A DNA stretch of 64,000 nt from a virus. Location: positions 1 through 64,000 of IMG/VR virus record IMGVR_UViG_3300022926_000006, one strand, 5' to 3'. Both the position numbers and the translations under genes were made by a program. The notes beneath the pieces were generated by a model. It was not told where the DNA came from. It was given only the letters and a program-made list of their open reading frames with translations, and did not search any database. Position 1 is the first letter of the stretch. Each line of letters starts with the position of its first letter. Shown here one piece after another: positions 34,421 to 42,567 of this stretch.

Positions 34421-37411
34421 TTAACTGTCTCTCAAGAAGATTTCACTATCAAACGTGAAATCCGTCTTACGCCCTGGATAATTTACCAAGTCATCTATAA
34501 CTAAGTTACCTATGTTCTGAATTTGAGTATTCGCATAAGTATCCCAGTAGTTATTATTTGCTGTGTTCGTGCCAGTATAATTACTGGTCATGATAGAACT
34601 ATTATAGTTATCTCTATAAATTCTACCTCCACGGTCAACGCTTCTAAATCCTATTAATTCTGGAATAATCTTGTCTCCAGTTTCTAATAAAATATCTTCT
34701 CCATCTTCTTTTGTTACTCTTCTATCATCTGCATATGGTGGCATAAGGAACTTGAACCTATCAATTGAGTATCCTGTTGTTCCTAGTTTTGCGCTTCCAA
34801 AACTTTCGTGTAACATAGTATCTTCTAGTCCAAGTGATGCAATTAAATGCAACTTGGATGAAGTAACAACTTTTAAATCATCTACACTTGTAATAGTTGG
34901 TAGATATAAAGTTACTACTTGTTGTGCCACACTTGCGATACGCGAAAGTTGCTTGTATATTTCAATCTGATGTTTAACACTCGTATTCATCGTTAAATCA
35001 TTTACGAGTGCTTCAAATGTATGTATAAGCACAGTAATATCCGGAGTTTCGGAAGTCTTGTTATGCTGATTACCGCCCAAAGTAGGAATGTTAGGTGCAG
35101 TAGGTATCTCAGCAATCACTTCAAGTACTCCACCCCCTCTGATATACAATACGACCTGTTTCAGTAGATTTATTGTAGCATCTATATTCGCCATTGGTGT
35201 TCTAAATCTTGGGAATATTAAAGTTGGACTTAATCCGAATCCAGGTTCTGTTCCGTGAATATACTCTTCACCTCGTAGATAATTTTTACCTTTATTGGAC
35301 AATGTTTCAAAACTATCTTCCGCCAAAAGATAAGTTCCATCTTCTTTCATTAATCTTGTAGGGAACAATGTTGCTTGCGCCACCTCAAAGAATATTTCCA
35401 GTTCAAGTTTTTGAAGATGCGGCGTTGTTAATGTTTGTAACAAAATTTCATTCAACAACTTAATTTGTTTAAATCTAGGTGTTGCTGAGTTTAATCTAAA
35501 GTCACTTCCTCCAAATACTCTTGCTCGGACTGAAGTTGAAATTGAAACTTCACCAAATAAAGCAAGACCAACTGGATGAAGAATTCTCTTAACCGCATCT
35601 CTCCATACGTTAATTGAGTTACCAACTTTGACAACATAAGAAAAGTCTTGATAATATAAACTATCTTGAATTTTTTTAGAACTTTCAGAGATACGCCCAT
35701 CTGCTCCAAATAGAACACCTTCACTTCGCGAAACGGTTCCTGTTATTGGATGAATAATTGCTGGATCACAATCATGTATTATTGCTTCTGCTCCTGACAC
35801 CGCACCAACAACTCGTATGCGTCCTCTATTCGATGCAAAATTATCAGTAGATGTGGTTGTTCTAATATTATATAAATTACGAGTATTATCAAAAGATACA
35901 ATAGTACCAGAAGACAAAACATCATTTTCATCTAATAAACAACTTCCATCTTCCAATAAAATCTCATCACCATCTTCGGCGAGAATTCTACCGTGTCTTT
36001 CGTTTATTATTTCTCCTGGTTGGAATGTTCCAACAATATTCTTTAATATTGCAAGTTGTCTAGGTGTCACTAAAGGCGCAGAAAAATATCCACTACCTAA
36101 GTTTGTTCTCTGCACACCTGAAATTCTACCAATTTCCGTTGACGTTGCATAAATCTCAGCACCAGTACCATTTGTATCATCAACTTCAACAGTTGGTAGT
36201 GCTTGATAGTTGGAACCAGTATTAACAATTCTAATATCTTGTACAACACCATCATGATCCGCATCTTCAGGTACAATGTGATTACCATCTTCTAACAATA
36301 CTTTATCAACACCACCCTCAGTGACAATTCTTCTAAAGTCCCCAACGAGAATTTTATCTCCGGTTTCAAGTAGAATAGCATCACTTTCACCAGATTCCAA
36401 TACCAATTGTCTTTCAATTCTATTGACATAGGCAACAGAAGAAGTTCCTAAACCTGTATTAGAATATACAATAGCATCTTGTAGTTGATAATCTTTACCG
36501 CCGTTTTCAATAATAAATCCATCAACGCCACCTTTACCTATAGTGGTAATATCAAATTGAGCACCGTTACCAATATCTTCACTTATAATATTATCACCAG
36601 TCTCGGTTAAAATATTATCTCCATCTACCTCTTTAACTATAAATGGAGTTAAGTTTTTTGTGACTAGTGGGTCACTAGGTACATAATATGTACCATCATT
36701 CGTAATAGTAATGTCAGTAATAATCTCATCAACAATAGCAGTGACAACTTGTCCAGATACAGAATCCGTTACTGTAACAATCTCACCGGCAACAAACTGT
36801 CCACTCACAGAATTTTCAGTTAATACTAGTTGATAAATTTCATCATCACCTACAGCGAAAGCAATAAAGTTCTCAACAAGACCTGTTGCTAAGTTAACAT
36901 TAGGTTGTAGTGGTTTGTTTGCTTGTACAATAGTTTGACCAATAAGTAATCCGCTATCACCAACAACATTTTTAATGTTTAGAATTGTATCTGATGTAAA
37001 GTTACCAGCGGAAACTCGTAACATATCCTTTTTTGGATAATAGACTTCAACTTCTTCATTGAATAACATTCTGAATAATAGTATAAGCGACTTATCCGTG
37101 CCTTTACTTTGATAAAAGTCTTTTACTCTTTTAAGAAATAATCTCTTATCATTAATAATATTATCTGGAATATCTACAAGATAATTTTTCTTAAAGTAAG
37201 AAACAAAAGAATCCACAGTTTTATCAATGTCACTATACAAATGTGCGTTTCTAGTACGCTCAATTGCATTACCTTCCAGTTCTAACCACTCATAGTATGC
37301 TTCTATAAAAGCAACAAACGTAGTGTGGTCAGATTGTACAAATTCAGGTAGTTGCTCAGACAATACTGCCGAGACGGTACCCTTTACTTCATCTGAATTA
37401 ATATTTAACAT
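34421..37411 (-). CDS. 7: baseplate wedge initiator gp7
   Basis: A 996-residue wedge protein (T4 gp7 is 1032). The N-terminal EQLPEFVQSDHTTFVAFIEA then YYEWLE and FYQSKGTDKSLILLFRMLFN segments are the family mark. A striking feature is a repeated acidic hairpin motif, (E/K)xGDxI with Leu-Leu-Glu before it (examples ILLETGDKI, VLLEDGNHI, EILLEDGSCLL), at least seven times. It begins at an ATG sharing one base with the gene 6 stop (TAATG), so translation is coupled. Confidence 0.9.
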   Translation of the reverse strand: MLNINSDEVKGTVSAVLSEQLPEFVQSDHTTFVAFIEAYYEWLELEGNAIERTRNAHLYSDIDKTVDSFVSYFKKNYLVDIPDNIINDKRLFLKRVKDFYQSKGTDKSLILLFRMLFNEEVEVYYPKKDMLRVSAGNFTSDTILNIKNVVGDSGLLIGQTIVQANKPLQPNVNLATGLVENFIAFAVGDDEIYQLVLTENSVSGQFVAGEIVTVTDSVSGQVVTAIVDEIITDITITNDGTYYVPSDPLVTKNLTPFIVKEVDGDNILTETGDNIISEDIGNGAQFDITTIGKGGVDGFIIENGGKDYQLQDAIVYSNTGLGTSSVAYVNRIERQLVLESGESDAILLETGDKILVGDFRRIVTEGGVDKVLLEDGNHIVPEDADHDGVVQDIRIVNTGSNYQALPTVEVDDTNGTGAEIYATSTEIGRISGVQRTNLGSGYFSAPLVTPRQLAILKNIVGTFQPGEIINERHGRILAEDGDEILLEDGSCLLDENDVLSSGTIVSFDNTRNLYNIRTTTSTDNFASNRGRIRVVGAVSGAEAIIHDCDPAIIHPITGTVSRSEGVLFGADGRISESSKKIQDSLYYQDFSYVVKVGNSINVWRDAVKRILHPVGLALFGEVSISTSVRARVFGGSDFRLNSATPRFKQIKLLNEILLQTLTTPHLQKLELEIFFEVAQATLFPTRLMKEDGTYLLAEDSFETLSNKGKNYLRGEEYIHGTEPGFGLSPTLIFPRFRTPMANIDATINLLKQVVLYIRGGGVLEVIAEIPTAPNIPTLGGNQHNKTSETPDITVLIHTFEALVNDLTMNTSVKHQIEIYKQLSRIASVAQQVVTLYLPTITSVDDLKVVTSSKLHLIASLGLEDTMLHESFGSAKLGTTGYSIDRFKFLMPPYADDRRVTKEDGEDILLETGDKIIPELIGFRSVDRGGRIYRDNYNSSIMTSNYTGTNTANNNYWDTYANTQIQNIGNLVIDDLVNYPGRKTDFTFDSEIFLRDS

Positions 37412-39372
37412 TAGTAACTACTTCCACTACTTCCGCTACTTCCACTACTACTACTTACAACAGAGGATGCCGAACCAGAACCAGCAGAACCAACAACTCC
37501 AGTTCCACCAGTTTTACTTAATTCACTATTCGGTGTTGTGATATATTCAACACCAGCAGAGGATTCGCCAGTTGAGACTTTATCTACAATTGTGTTAACT
37601 GTAATATCATCTTCACTAATAGACAAAAGAACATTTCTAACACTCACAATATCACTTGAGTTTAGAGTTATGTATATCTCAACTGTATTTGCATCCAAAG
37701 TTGTATCAGAAATATTTAATTGGTCAATAATTAATTTACCAGTTGAATATTCTATTGTTCCTTGTTGACTGTTTACATAAACTCTTGTAGATGAACCTTC
37801 TTCAAGATAGTATGAACGAATATTTCCATTACCATCATCATCTAGATAAATTGTTTGTGTTCTACCAGATATATTAAATCCAGTTGACGATAAGTTAGTA
37901 GGTGAACCAGGTCCTTGAGTAAACAAAGGATTGTAGAAATTAATTGTGTATTTACTTTCTTGACCTATAATAGCATCAAAACTTCTCTGACACCTTACGG
38001 TTGTAATATTTGAAACAATACCAGGATCGGACCTATCAACAATATTACTAAATTTTGAAAATCTAAACACGCTATCAAACTTTTTAAGTTCGTTGTTTTG
38101 ATAATCCATTACAGAAGTTCGAACTGCAGATGAAATATCAGTATAAGATGATGTTGTAGTATTAGGATTCCAGTAAACATTAATAGTAGGAATAATATTA
38201 ATATAAACAGGATCAATAATTTCAGGTGTAATTGAAACCATAGTCTTCGATGATAAAATAGTGTTCTTAATCGCATCTTTGGTTGATGTGGTTAAAGTTC
38301 TACCTGTCCTAGGTTTAATTGACATGAATACTTTTCCATAAACAGGAGGATCATTATCTTCTCCACCCCATACTTGCATAGTATCTACGTTGTTATATAA
38401 TTTAGGTAGAATGACTTTATAATCTTCTGCAGTAACCGCACGATTTTGTGCTGAGTAAAACTTAGGAGCATTGAATTTAATACTATCAATTGTCTCTCTA
38501 GGTCCACCATTCTCTGCAGAGATAACAGTAGTAATTGTAGCATTTGTAGAACCACCAACTGAAGATGACAGAGTAAAGTTTGATGCACCATTTGCTTCTG
38601 CTTCATTAGTCACAATATATTCTAGAATGATAATATTACCATCTTCTAATGCAGTACCCAAAACTCCATCACCGAATGTTATTTCGTATGTTCCATTTTC
38701 AACAGCATTTAAAAAATATACATTTGAAGTATTTTGTATATCTAAAATATTTTCTGCTTTAGTAAATGTTGTTACAGTTAAATCATTTAAACTATTTTGT
38801 ACACGAACGGAAAGTGTGGTGGAATCAAAACTCTCTTCAGGAATCAAAAATCTCTGTGTTTTGCTAGATGAACTCTTAGTATATAATAGTTGAAGTAGAG
38901 TTCCCTCTTTAATATCAATATTTGTAAAAGTATAAACACCTTCGGTAGGTACAATAGTTACATCTGCGGTTGTTACAAACTGATAGTTGATGTCCGATAC
39001 ACGACTTCTAAAAACTGTACCTTTTGACATTGTTAATTGTGGAGGCGAACCAACAGGATTATTAATTGTGACGTTAATTCTAGCAGTTGCCGCTTGTGAT
39101 GATGATGGTGTATAACCAAGATGTTTAGCAAGAGAAACCACACTGTCTCGCTTAACTGCGCTATCTAAGAACATCTCATTCGAAACCATGTTGGCGTACA
39201 CTGCGTTATAGTGAGTATTATATGATAATACATCTAGTAAAGTATTCATTGCTGAACCTTCAAAATTATAATCTTTGAAAGATTCCTGAGATGATAGATA
39301 TGTTTTAAGATTTGCTTTAATATCAGCAAAATCTAATTCGGTTACCCTAAGTCTTTTTGTTGTATTTGCCAT
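37411..39372 (-). CDS. 6: baseplate wedge protein gp6
   Basis: A 653-residue protein (T4 gp6 is 660) that forms the inner ring of the baseplate. The start RLRVTELDFADIKANLKTYL then FEGSAMNTLLDVLSYNTHYN is the classic gp6 N-terminus. The last 30 residues are a Ser/Gly low-complexity tail ending SSGSSGSSGSSY, absent from T4 as far as I recall. It sits between gene 25 and gene 7 in T4-like order. Confidence 0.95.
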   Translation of the reverse strand: MANTTKRLRVTELDFADIKANLKTYLSSQESFKDYNFEGSAMNTLLDVLSYNTHYNAVYANMVSNEMFLDSAVKRDSVVSLAKHLGYTPSSSQAATARINVTINNPVGSPPQLTMSKGTVFRSRVSDINYQFVTTADVTIVPTEGVYTFTNIDIKEGTLLQLLYTKSSSSKTQRFLIPEESFDSTTLSVRVQNSLNDLTVTTFTKAENILDIQNTSNVYFLNAVENGTYEITFGDGVLGTALEDGNIIILEYIVTNEAEANGASNFTLSSSVGGSTNATITTVISAENGGPRETIDSIKFNAPKFYSAQNRAVTAEDYKVILPKLYNNVDTMQVWGGEDNDPPVYGKVFMSIKPRTGRTLTTSTKDAIKNTILSSKTMVSITPEIIDPVYINIIPTINVYWNPNTTTSSYTDISSAVRTSVMDYQNNELKKFDSVFRFSKFSNIVDRSDPGIVSNITTVRCQRSFDAIIGQESKYTINFYNPLFTQGPGSPTNLSSTGFNISGRTQTIYLDDDGNGNIRSYYLEEGSSTRVYVNSQQGTIEYSTGKLIIDQLNISDTTLDANTVEIYITLNSSDIVSVRNVLLSISEDDITVNTIVDKVSTGESSAGVEYITTPNSELSKTGGTGVVGSAGSGSASSVVSSSSGSSGSSGSSY

Positions 39373-39375
39373 GGA

Positions 39376-39777
39376 TTATCGTGTCCTTGTGAGATATGTC
39401 TCAAATATTTGTTCTTGTGTATGGTTAACTACATAAAAATATATTCTCACTTGATATTCATTGTTATCAGAATTGTCAAATACGTCAACCGCTGTCAATT
39501 TTACTCTAGGTTCGTGATTTTGAATAACCTCATATATTGTCTTTTCAATCATTCGGCGGGTCATTGGAGTATTGTTTTCAAACAGTAGTTCCGCTATACC
39601 ACATCCTAAATAAGGTTGAAATGGTCTTTCAAAATGCCGAGTGTTAATTAACGCTCTCATAGACTGCTTTACTGCTTCAACATCAGATTTTTTCGCCACA
39701 TCATTAGTACTACTCAACTTTGTAAAATTAAAGTCTAAGTCTGTAAAATCTGCAGTCTGCCTTGTTATCGTTGCCAT
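39376..39777 (-). CDS. 25: baseplate wedge protein gp25
   Basis: A 133-residue protein of the gp25 family (GPW/gp25), which joins the wedge to the sheath and tube. RALINTRHFERPFQPYLGCG then IAELLFEN and NHEPRVKLTAVDVF are conserved. A consensus TATAAATA lies 5 nt before the ATG, so the predicted late RNA start is the A of the ATG; a GAGG is 13 nt off, so RNA coming from upstream genes may still be translated in the usual way. Confidence 0.95.
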   Translation of the reverse strand: MATITRQTADFTDLDFNFTKLSSTNDVAKKSDVEAVKQSMRALINTRHFERPFQPYLGCGIAELLFENNTPMTRRMIEKTIYEVIQNHEPRVKLTAVDVFDNSDNNEYQVRIYFYVVNHTQEQIFETYLTRTR

Positions 39778-39782
39778 AGAAC

Positions 39783-39790
39783 TATTTATA
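39783..39790 (-). promoter_or_regulatory. late promoter abutting the gene 25 start
   Basis: Exact TATAAATA on the minus strand. With T4 spacing (-13 to -6) the RNA would begin at 39777, the first base of the gene 25 ATG, giving a leaderless message. Confidence 0.65.
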
Positions 39791-39795
39791 CCTCT

Positions 39796-40086
39796 TTATC
39801 CACCAGCAAATACATTAGATGATCCGGCGGCGACTGATGTACAACCACTCACACCATCACCTACTCTACCTGCACCTTTTCCATTTACTTTAACAGTAGA
39901 TGAACCAGATGCTATTGGTGCCGCGTGTGAGGGACATGGCGCACCAGGAAGTAAATGTCCTGTGTTTACATCTCCTTGGCGAGACCACGGAATGTTATTC
40001 ACAAACACATTAGGACTACCTACCGCTCTTGTCATACCTGAACAATGTGGTACGTCTGCATCACCTATTCTAGTTGCCGCTGGCAT
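39796..40086 (-). CDS. PAAR-type tail tip protein (gp5.4-like)
   Basis: A 96-residue PAAR protein. It starts PAATRIGDADVPHCSGMT and shows the repeating turns VGSPNVFVNN, HLLPGAPCPSHAAPIASGS and GRVGDGVSGC with His and Cys residues suited to bind a metal at the apex. It sharpens the membrane-piercing spike formed by gp5, which is coded close by. It overlaps the preceding 69-residue gene by 17 bases. Confidence 0.93.
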   Translation of the reverse strand: MPAATRIGDADVPHCSGMTRAVGSPNVFVNNIPWSRQGDVNTGHLLPGAPCPSHAAPIASGSSTVKVNGKGAGRVGDGVSGCTSVAAGSSNVFAGG

Positions 40087-40279
40087 TTCGTTCTCTCCCC
40101 ATCAACTCTCTGAGTTTACTATTGTACTGTGCAATAATATGATGTTGTTCGTCTGTGTGAGGTTCTGGTGGATACTCAGGTTCAAATCTAATTAGATTAT
40201 CAAAACCGAGCGGAATATCTTCATACTTATTATATGTGTGTACTACTCCATTAATAAGAACGCAAAATATTCCTGTCAT
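40070..40279 (-). CDS. small conserved unknown protein
   Basis: A 69-residue protein ending in overlap with the PAAR gene. FDNLIRFEPEYPPEPHTDEQ is a memorable segment found in small proteins of marine T4-like phages next to the spike genes. It begins directly after the stop of the 50-residue basic protein. It is acidic and probably soluble. Function unknown. Confidence 0.7.
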   Translation of the reverse strand: MTGIFCVLINGVVHTYNKYEDIPLGFDNLIRFEPEYPPEPHTDEQHHIIAQYNSKLRELMGRERNASGN

Positions 40280-40432
40280 CTATCTACCTTGTCCTCTGTA
40301 TTTCTTAAAACTGCGCTTTTTATCTTTCTTCATAGAAGCAAATTTAACCATAGACATTCTACCACTTGTTGATGTTTTCTTTGGATTACTTTCGTGAACA
40401 TATGTTCCAATGCTTGTTTTTACTTTTGCCAT
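40280..40432 (-). CDS. small basic protein, KKRSFKKYRGQGR family
   Basis: A 50-residue ORF not long enough for most gene finders. It starts AKVKTSIGTYVHESNPKKTS and ends KKDKKRSFKKYRGQGR, a basic tail that recurs in tiny proteins of marine T4-like phages. Net charge is strongly positive, so it may bind nucleic acid. The stop is followed at once by the ATG of the next gene, consistent with a real translated unit in the gene 5 operon. Confidence 0.75.
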   Translation of the reverse strand: MAKVKTSIGTYVHESNPKKTSTSGRMSMVKFASMKKDKKRSFKKYRGQGR

Positions 40433-40447
40433 TTTATCTCTCCAGTA

Positions 40448-41410
40448 TTAGTTCAAGTCAATTCTAGGTGCATCTGCATCAATGTTTGCACCAGCGTTTA
40501 AGTCCATTGTTTGACCACAGGTTTGTGTAATATTAGTTTTCGCTTCTACTTTAAAGTTTACGCATTTAATCTGTACATCTTTTTCAGACTGCATATCAAT
40601 ATTATCTTTTGCATATACAGTTGTCTTACCTTGTGTGAATATATTAACTGCACCTTTTGCTTCAATGTTAAAGTCTTCATCTACTAATACTTCAGCATTC
40701 TTATATGAATGTATCTGAATAGTTCCATCGGGATGCAATTCAATGAATGTATCTTTACGATGAAATAATAAAATTCTCTCATTATCAGGAGTATCATCAA
40801 ATTCTAAAGCATGTCCACTCTCAGTTTGATAAACTTTATTATATGGATATCGTGCATTGAAAGGAACCGCAGAAGGAGTCCATGTGTCAGTACTCCAAGC
40901 AATGTTCTTCTTTCCTATAGAAGGTTTACCGTTAGGTCCTTCTCCATCTACGCGATGCCCTTTATTAACACCATCATTTCTTGCTGTATAAAGTTTTGAC
41001 TTTTTATCACCTCTCGACAATCGAGAAGTATCCGCCTCATTAATTTCGGTAGGATTTGTTCCGCTTGGATCACAGAATCCCAAATCTGTATTGGGACGTT
41101 CTGTTGGGTGTCCATGAAAAGACCCCATAACAACTGGTTCTTGACATCCTTCACCATCTCTAAAGAACCCCACCACCCACGAACCTTTAAGTAGTCCTGA
41201 TGGGGAGTGACCAACCTGTGATATTGATGCGGATGTTGTTGGCATCATAACCATCGCCCATGGTAAATCTTCAATAGGAAGTGTTTCTTTATCTTCTGTG
41301 TGAATACCCAAGCAACGAACACGAACTCGCCCAATCTGCTCAGGATCATTATGGTCTTCAACTACACCCATGAACCAGATAAAACCGTCCATGCCCATGA
41401 AATTTTTCAT
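40448..41410 (-). CDS. 5: baseplate central spike gp5 without lysozyme
   Basis: A 320-residue spike protein. The N-terminal OB-fold domain (DGFIWFMGVVEDHNDPEQIG then RVRVRCLGIH) and the C-terminal beta-helix repeats (VLVDEDFNIEAKGAVNIFTQ, TVYAKDNIDMQSEKDV) match gp5. The lysozyme domain that lies between them in T4 gp5 (575 residues) is missing. Digestion of peptidoglycan on entry, if needed, must come from another protein. It is followed by small genes and the PAAR tip. Confidence 0.92.
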   Translation of the reverse strand: MKNFMGMDGFIWFMGVVEDHNDPEQIGRVRVRCLGIHTEDKETLPIEDLPWAMVMMPTTSASISQVGHSPSGLLKGSWVVGFFRDGEGCQEPVVMGSFHGHPTERPNTDLGFCDPSGTNPTEINEADTSRLSRGDKKSKLYTARNDGVNKGHRVDGEGPNGKPSIGKKNIAWSTDTWTPSAVPFNARYPYNKVYQTESGHALEFDDTPDNERILLFHRKDTFIELHPDGTIQIHSYKNAEVLVDEDFNIEAKGAVNIFTQGKTTVYAKDNIDMQSEKDVQIKCVNFKVEAKTNITQTCGQTMDLNAGANIDADAPRIDLN

Positions 41411-41420
41411 AATCTACCTC

Positions 41421-42143
41421 TTAATTCTGTTTGAGAATAATGTCGAATGCCGCTGTTACTCTTGCGTTGTTAGAACGAACTGATGCACGAACATCAATGT
41501 CTGATTTCTCTGGTATTACAACTGGAACCGCAAACTCATATGAGTAAGGACCACCAACACCACCAACTTCAAATGTGTGTCCAATACGAAATGCATCTTG
41601 TCCAAAATAACGAACAAACATATTACCTGTCGCATCAGCATTTGCTTGACAAGTCATTGTTCCTTTAGTAAGATATGCAGTATATCCTGCGGGAACTGTG
41701 TAGACTGCCATCAGAGTTTGACCTTTAGTAGCAGTAATTCTTGCTACTACTGTTGTCGATACTTTAATATCGATGTTTCCTACATTGTCAGCACCAGTTG
41801 AAACGAATGCTCTAAAAACTCTTAAAAAAGTTGTTCCGCCAGTTGTAGTATTACCAGTTGCGTTTGTGAGTGTGCAAGTATCTGTAACTTCTTCGTAGTT
41901 CTCATCAAGTCCAAGAATAGTGATGACTTTATTCGCATCACTTGCACTTGCTCTATCTACTGTAACTGTTGATGCTGAAGACCATGCTGTCCAAGGATAT
42001 GCTGTGTCGCTCACATCCCATACAGAACCAGATGTGTTTACTGCCATTGAAGGAACAGCACCAAACTTGTGAATAGAACTTACACCTTTGTAGAGTCCTC
42101 TGGCGATGTTAATTTTTTCATCGTTAAATAAATAGTTTCCCAT
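41421..42143 (-). CDS. virion structural protein, beta-rich
   Basis: A 240-residue protein of a type often seen in marine phages. The segment VPSMAVNTSGSVWDVSDTAY then PWTAW and the RIGHTFEVGGVGGPYSYEFA region are characteristic; it ends with an even-spaced beta segment (DIDVRASVRSNNARVTAAFD). It probably forms a trimeric beta sandwich in the baseplate or head fibre. Promoter TATAAATA at 42169-42176 and a GGGAG ribosome binding site support strong late expression. Confidence 0.7.
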   Translation of the reverse strand: MGNYLFNDEKINIARGLYKGVSSIHKFGAVPSMAVNTSGSVWDVSDTAYPWTAWSSASTVTVDRASASDANKVITILGLDENYEEVTDTCTLTNATGNTTTGGTTFLRVFRAFVSTGADNVGNIDIKVSTTVVARITATKGQTLMAVYTVPAGYTAYLTKGTMTCQANADATGNMFVRYFGQDAFRIGHTFEVGGVGGPYSYEFAVPVVIPEKSDIDVRASVRSNNARVTAAFDIILKQN

Positions 42144-42168
42144 AGGTGTAATTTTCTCCCTTTAGTCT

Positions 42169-42176
42169 TATTTATA
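42169..42176 (-). promoter_or_regulatory. late promoter
   Basis: Exact TATAAATA on the minus strand, 26 nt upstream of the 240-residue gene, overlapping the end of the gene before it. Confidence 0.75.
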
Positions 42177-42567
42177 CAGAAAGCGTTTGGTTACTTGTCG
42201 CAAAACCTTTTTTCCGCATAACAGTTTTTGCAACTAATTCGAACTCTTGTGAGTTTTTATCCCACTTGAGAACAAATGGCATATTAATATCTGTCTGCAT
42301 ATCTTTGATTACCGCTTCAGCATCAGGACCCAACTGTGGAATTTTTTTACCATGCTTGTTATAAGTCTGCTTAAAAAGTCTCGTAAGTTCTGCAGTAGTA
42401 ATCTGTTTCTTGTTACGTTCATCATTAACCCTATCTAAAAAATGTCGAGTGAACTCAACGTCAATTTTAACTTTTGCAAATAATCTATCTGCAAACTTTT
42501 CGATACCATCTAAATCTCTTTGTGATATCTCTTCTCGTAATTCTGAAAATTTACGCATTAAATCCAT
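42172..42567 (-). CDS. conserved unknown protein of the hub operon
   Basis: A 131-residue, Lys-rich protein. DVEFTRHFLDRVNDERNKKQ then ITTAELTRLFKQTYNKHG and the end VMRKKGFATSNQTL are its memorable parts; a similar protein accompanies baseplate genes in marine T4-like phages. The fold could be that of a small toxin-like or ferredoxin-like alpha/beta protein, but I see no certain match. Its start overlaps the end of the hub gene by 17 bases. Confidence 0.65.
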   Translation of the reverse strand: MDLMRKFSELREEISQRDLDGIEKFADRLFAKVKIDVEFTRHFLDRVNDERNKKQITTAELTRLFKQTYNKHGKKIPQLGPDAEAVIKDMQTDINMPFVLKWDKNSQEFELVAKTVMRKKGFATSNQTLSV

